Assembly (NCBI RefSeq): GCF_000478605.2
Contig: NZ_ASHX02000001.1
Location: 2,023,895-2,087,894 of the forward strand
Direction of reading: 5' to 3'
DNA length: 64,000 bases
DNA from: Streptomyces thermolilacinus SPC6
GTDB taxonomy: Bacteria > Actinomycetota > Actinomycetes > Streptomycetales > Streptomycetaceae
How positions within the stretch are numbered: position 1 is the first letter of the stretch; the number at the start of each line of letters is the position of its first letter. The notes beneath the pieces are model-generated. The model had not been told where the DNA came from and did not search any database. It saw only the letters and a program-made list of their open reading frames with translations. Below, piece by piece: positions 60,440 through 64,000 of this stretch. The translations under genes were made by a program, and so were the position numbers.

Positions 60440-63400
60440 TCACTCCACGATGTGGCGGCCTTCGGGGAGGGCGCTGCAGGAAGCGCGGAAGGCGCAGGTG
60501 GTGCAGTGCTGGCCGGTGCTGGGCGTGAAGCGCTCGTCGAGTACGCGGCCCGCGGCGGTGGCGAGCAGGCCGGTCACCCACTCCTCGGACGGCGGCTCCT
60601 GCGACTGGACGCGCGGCAGGGCCTCGCCGCCTTCCTTCTTGGGCGCGGCCTGGCGCAGGTGGACCAGTTCGGCCCCGCCCGGTTCGGGGCGGCGGCCGTC
60701 GAAGACCTCGTCCACGGCGCCCTCGCGGACGGCGATCTGGTAGACGGCGAGCTGCGCGTGGCGGGCGACCTCGTCCTTGGTGGGGGTCTGCTTGCCGGTC
60801 TTGAAATCCACGACGTAGGCGCGGCCCCGCTCGTCCCGTTCGACGCGGTCCATGGAGCCCCGGATGCGCACCTGGTACTCCCCCGCCTCCAGCGTCACGT
60901 CGAAGCCGTGCTCGGTGGCGGCGGTGGTGCGGCCGCCCCGGTCCATGACGTGCCAGCGCAGGAAGCGCTCCAGCGCCACGCGCGCGTGCTCCTTCTCCTG
61001 GGACGACTTCCAGGGCGCGTCGAACGCGAGGGCGTCCCACACCGAGTCGAGGCGTTCCATGAGGACCGCCAGGTCGGCGGGGGTGCGGCCGGAGGCCACC
61101 TCGTCGGCGAGGACGTGGACGACGTTGCCGAAGCCCTGCGCGGCCGTCGCCGGGGCGTCCGCCTTCACCTCACGTCCCAGGAACCACTGGAGGGAGCACG
61201 TGTTGACCAGCTGATCCAGGGCGCTGCCGGACAGGGCGACGGGCCGGTCGCGGTCCCGGAGCGGGGCGGCGGCGTGCGTGGGGTCGTCCAGGCCCCACCA
61301 GCGGTAGGGGTGGGCGGCGTGGACGAGCGGCTGCCCGTCGTCGTCGGTGAGCGCGGCGAGCCGGGCCAGCCGACGGGCCGCCGCGTCGCGCAGGGCGGGT
61401 GACGCGTCCGGGTCCACCGTGGTGGCGCGCAGCTCCGCGACGAGCGCGGCGACGGCGAGGGGGCGGCGCGGGCGGGCGGTGACGTCCTTCGGTTCGACGC
61501 CCAGTTCGGCGAGGAACCGGGACGGCTGGTCGCCGTCCTCGGCGGGTGCCTTGACGGCGGTGACGACGAGCCGGTCCCGCGCGCGTGTGGCGGCGACGTA
61601 GAAGAGGCGGCGCTCCTCCGCGAGGAGGGCGCCGGGGCTGAGCGGTTCGGCGAGTCCGTCGCGGCCGATCCGGTCGGCCTCCAGGAGGGAGCCGCGCCGC
61701 CGCAGGTCCGGCCAGAGGCCCTCCTGGACGCCCGCGACGACGACGAGGCTCCATTCCAGGCCCTTGGCGCGGTGGGCGGTCATCAGGCGTACGGCGTCGG
61801 GGCGGGCCTGCCGCTTGGACAGCGTGTCGGCTGCGATGTCCTGCGCTTCCAGCTCGGCGAGGAAGTTCAGGGCGCCGCGCCCGCCGGTGCGCTCCTCGGC
61901 GCGGGCGGCGGTGTCGAACAGGGCGCACACCGCGTCGAGGTCCCGGTCGGCGTTGCGGCCCGCGGGCCCGCCGCGCAGGGCGGCGCGATGGAGGCGGGTC
62001 GGCCAGTTGGTGCCGTTCCACAGGTGCCAGAGGGCCTCCTCGGCGGTGCCGCCCGCGGCGAGGAGGTCACGCGTGTCGCGCAGCAGCTTGCCCAGGTGCT
62101 GCGCTCCGCGCGCGTAGGACGAGTCGTGGGCGATGAGCCGTTCCGGTTCGGCGAGGGCGCGGGCGAGCAGCGTGTCGGAGGGCGGGGGCACCTTGTTGCC
62201 CGCTGCCCGCTCCTCGTCGCGCAGGGCACGCCCGAGGCGCCGCAGGTCGGCCGCGTCCATGCCGCCGAGCGGCGAGGTGAGCAGCGTGAGCGCGGTCTCG
62301 GTGTCCAGCCAGGGGGCGGGGGCGGCGGCGTCCGCTGCGGGGTCGTCGGTGGGGTCGTCCGCTGTGGGGGCCTCGGTGGTGCCGTCCGCTATGAGGTCGT
62401 CCGTTGTGGGCGCCTCGGCCGGGTCGTCCGCTGCCGGGGCGTCGGCGGGGTCCGCTGCGGGGCCCTCGGCAGGTGGATCCGGTGTCGGCGCTTCGGCGGG
62501 GGTGTCCAGGGCTTCGCCGGAGGCGGGTTCGTCGGCCGGGGCCTCGGCGGTGCCCGCAAGGGCCGGTGCGGGGGCGGGGGCATCCTCGCGGGCGGTCTCC
62601 TCCGGGGCCGTCGCCACCGGTCGCAGGGCCGCCGTCGCCGTGGCGCGGAGGGCCGTCAGCAGCGGGGCGACCGCCGGTTCGTGGCGCAGCGCGACATCCG
62701 CGCCGTCCGTCTCCAGCGGCACGCCCGCCGATGTCAGGGCACGCCGCAGCGACGGCAGGGAGCGCGCGCCCGCACGCACCAGGACGGCCATGTCGCTCCA
62801 CGGCACCCCGTCCTCCAGGTGGGCGCGGCGCAGGATGTCCGCGATGTTGTCCAGCTCCGTGGACGCGGTCGGGAAGGTGTACGTCTCCACCCGGCCGCCC
62901 TCGCGGACCGGCGTCAGGTCGCGGTGGGCCTTCACGGTGTCGGCGGGCAGGCGCGGCAGCGGCATCCGCGCCGTCAGCAGTCGGCTCGCGGCCAGGACCG
63001 CCGCGGCGGAGCGGCGTGCCGTCCGCAGTACGGCGACCGGCGCGGGGTCGCCGTCGGCCCGCCGGAACATGTGCGGGAAGTCGAGGATGCCGTTGACGTC
63101 CGCGCCCCGGAACGCGTAGATCGACTGGTCGGGGTCGCCGAACGCGTACAGGGTCCTGCCGCGCCCCGCGAGTGCCTGGAGCAGCCGTACCTGCGCCGGG
63201 TCGGTGTCCTGGTACTCGTCCACGAACACGGCGTCGTACGCGGGCAGGGTGACGCGCTCGGCGAGGAGCACCGCGCGGTGCACCAGCTCCGCGTAGTCGA
63301 GGACGCCCTGCATGTCGAGGACGTCCAGGTACTCGGCGAGGAACTGGGCCGCCGCCGACCAGTCGCGCCGCCCCGTGCGCGCGGCGAACGCGGCCAGGGC

Positions 63401-64000
63401 GCGCGGGCCGAGGCCCAGCTCGCGGGAGCGGGCCAGCACGGCGCGCACCTCGTCGGCGAAGCCGCGTGTGGTGAGGCAGGCCCGCAGTTCGTCGGGCCAG
63501 TGGATGCGGGCAAGGCCCTCGCGTTCCAGGTCCAGCTGGCCTGCGAGCAGCTCGCGTACGGCGACGTCCTGCTCGGGCCCGGAGAGCAGGCGCAGCGGCT
63601 CGGCGAACAGGTCGGCGTCCTGGTGGGCGCGTACGAGGGCGTAGCAGTACGAGTGGAACGTCGTCGCCTGCGGGGCGCGGGCGCCGGGCAGCCGGGCTGC
63701 CATGCGGTCGCGCAGCTCGACGGCGGCCTTGCGGCTGAAGGTGAGGACGAGGAGCCGCTCCGGGGCGGCGCCCCGCTCGATCCGCGCGGCGACCGCCTCG
63801 ACGAGCGTGGTGGTCTTGCCGGTGCCGGGCCCGGCGAGGACGAGGAGCGGTCCGTCCGTGTGATCAACCACCGCCCGCTGTGCTGCGTCCAGGGAAGGAG
63901 GGGCCACCGGGGCCGGCGGGGTACGCACCAGCCGGTACGCGCCGGGGGGCCCCGGCCGTGCCGGGTCCTGGTGCGGCGCGCGCCGGGTGGTGGAGGAGGA
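60440..64000 (-). CDS. adnA: AdnA, helicase-nuclease subunit (5' end beyond the right edge)
   Basis: About 1187 codons are visible and the frame is open to the window edge. It contains a UvrD-type motor (Walker A VLAGPGTGKT, Walker B VFVDEYQD), a low-complexity region of Asp/Ala/Pro repeats near its middle, and a C-terminal RecB nuclease (VVDFKTGKQTPTKDEVARHA). Cys residues in NTCSLQWFLG and CTTCAFRASC resemble the AddB-type Fe-S nuclease cluster. A GTG at 63928 could serve as start, but upstream codons (GAYRL preceding) look conserved, so the true start is likely outside. Partner of adnB. Confidence 0.92.
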   Translation of the reverse strand, partial: SSSTTRRAPHQDPARPGPPGAYRLVRTPPAPVAPPSLDAAQRAVVDHTDGPLLVLAGPGTGKTTTLVEAVAARIERGAAPERLLVLTFSRKAAVELRDRMAARLPGARAPQATTFHSYCYALVRAHQDADLFAEPLRLLSGPEQDVAVRELLAGQLDLEREGLARIHWPDELRACLTTRGFADEVRAVLARSRELGLGPRALAAFAARTGRRDWSAAAQFLAEYLDVLDMQGVLDYAELVHRAVLLAERVTLPAYDAVFVDEYQDTDPAQVRLLQALAGRGRTLYAFGDPDQSIYAFRGADVNGILDFPHMFRRADGDPAPVAVLRTARRSAAAVLAASRLLTARMPLPRLPADTVKAHRDLTPVREGGRVETYTFPTASTELDNIADILRRAHLEDGVPWSDMAVLVRAGARSLPSLRRALTSAGVPLETDGADVALRHEPAVAPLLTALRATATAALRPVATAPEETAREDAPAPAPALAGTAEAPADEPASGEALDTPAEAPTPDPPAEGPAADPADAPAADDPAEAPTTDDLIADGTTEAPTADDPTDDPAADAAAPAPWLDTETALTLLTSPLGGMDAADLRRLGRALRDEERAAGNKVPPPSDTLLARALAEPERLIAHDSSYARGAQHLGKLLRDTRDLLAAGGTAEEALWHLWNGTNWPTRLHRAALRGGPAGRNADRDLDAVCALFDTAARAEERTGGRGALNFLAELEAQDIAADTLSKRQARPDAVRLMTAHRAKGLEWSLVVVAGVQEGLWPDLRRRGSLLEADRIGRDGLAEPLSPGALLAEERRLFYVAATRARDRLVVTAVKAPAEDGDQPSRFLAELGVEPKDVTARPRRPLAVAALVAELRATTVDPDASPALRDAAARRLARLAALTDDDGQPLVHAAHPYRWWGLDDPTHAAAPLRDRDRPVALSGSALDQLVNTCSLQWFLGREVKADAPATAAQGFGNVVHVLADEVASGRTPADLAVLMERLDSVWDALAFDAPWKSSQEKEHARVALERFLRWHVMDRGGRTTAATEHGFDVTLEAGEYQVRIRGSMDRVERDERGRAYVVDFKTGKQTPTKDEVARHAQLAVYQIAVREGAVDEVFDGRRPEPGGAELVHLRQAAPKKEGGEALPRVQSQEPPSEEWVTGLLATAAGRVLDERFTPSTGQHCTTCAFRASCSALPEGRHIVE

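Noticed and set aside
62320..62600. Repetitive DNA in the middle of adnA
   Set aside because: It is coding sequence for an acidic low-complexity insert, not a mobile element or CRISPR array.

Overview
The window is chromosomal core DNA from a Streptomyces (or very close actinomycete). The evidence is very high GC with strong third-codon GC bias, GTG starts, GGAGG-type ribosome binding sites, and a gene order that matches from memory the nagB-dasR-nrdAB-sigR/rsrA-aroA-catR-whiB7-adnAB block of Streptomyces chromosomes. I see no prophage, insertion sequence, CRISPR array or secondary-metabolite cluster.

Layout. 1-8 kb: a truncated PdtaS-like histidine kinase, then the chitin/N-acetylglucosamine utilisation region: nagB, the dasA-dasB-dasC-dasD transporter/glucosaminidase operon and the regulator dasR, with three DasR operator (dre) sites. 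8-11 kb: a DUF3311/sodium-solute symporter pair and a GNAT acetyltransferase. 10.7-14.4 kb: a cobalamin riboswitch followed by class Ia ribonucleotide reductase nrdAB; the nrdS regulator expected downstream is absent. 14.5-20 kb: an M15 peptidase, peptide deformylase, a TPR protein and two membrane HD-domain proteins, one a canonical HD-GYP and one degenerate. 20.2-21.4 kb: the thiol-stress pair rsrA-sigR with its autoregulated sigma-R promoter. 21.5-27.5 kb: a hydrolase, an SRAP/YedK DNA-repair protein, an M50-like protease, aroA, rsgA, an SMR guanidinium-type exporter and hisN. 27.6-32.7 kb: a CBS protein behind a striking inverted repeat, katA/catR with a shared operator, and two identical initiator tRNA genes flanking a Sel1-repeat gene. 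32.8-42 kb: a UPF0182 membrane protein, a PPA1309 protein, a PDZ-Lon protease, a 56-residue membrane protein, moaE, an SDR protein, a DUF2342 metalloprotease and a NUDIX hydrolase. 42-49 kb: three AIM24-family genes, one fused to TerD, then a YgjP-like metalloprotease, an orphan ThiF/E1-like protein and an ABC1/UbiB kinase. 48.9-51.5 kb: a decayed YqfO/NIF3-like gene, small proteins, and whiB7 (wblC) with a long leader carrying an attenuator and an overlapping leader reading frame. 51.6-64 kb: three UvrD-like helicases (uvrD2, adnB, adnA), mycoredoxin with a sigma-R promoter, nudC and an M20 dipeptidase. adnA runs off the right edge.

How it works together. Several small regulatory circuits are readable in the DNA: DasR operators linking amino-sugar uptake and catabolism; a B12 riboswitch on the B12-independent ribonucleotide reductase; sigma-R promoters on sigR and mycoredoxin; a CatR-type box between katA and catR; and ribosome-mediated attenuation ahead of whiB7. 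The least explained parts are the TerD/AIM24 cluster, the whiB7 leader ORF and its translationally coupled downstream gene, the operator-like palindrome before the CBS gene, and the guanidine-III-like leader of the SMR gene.
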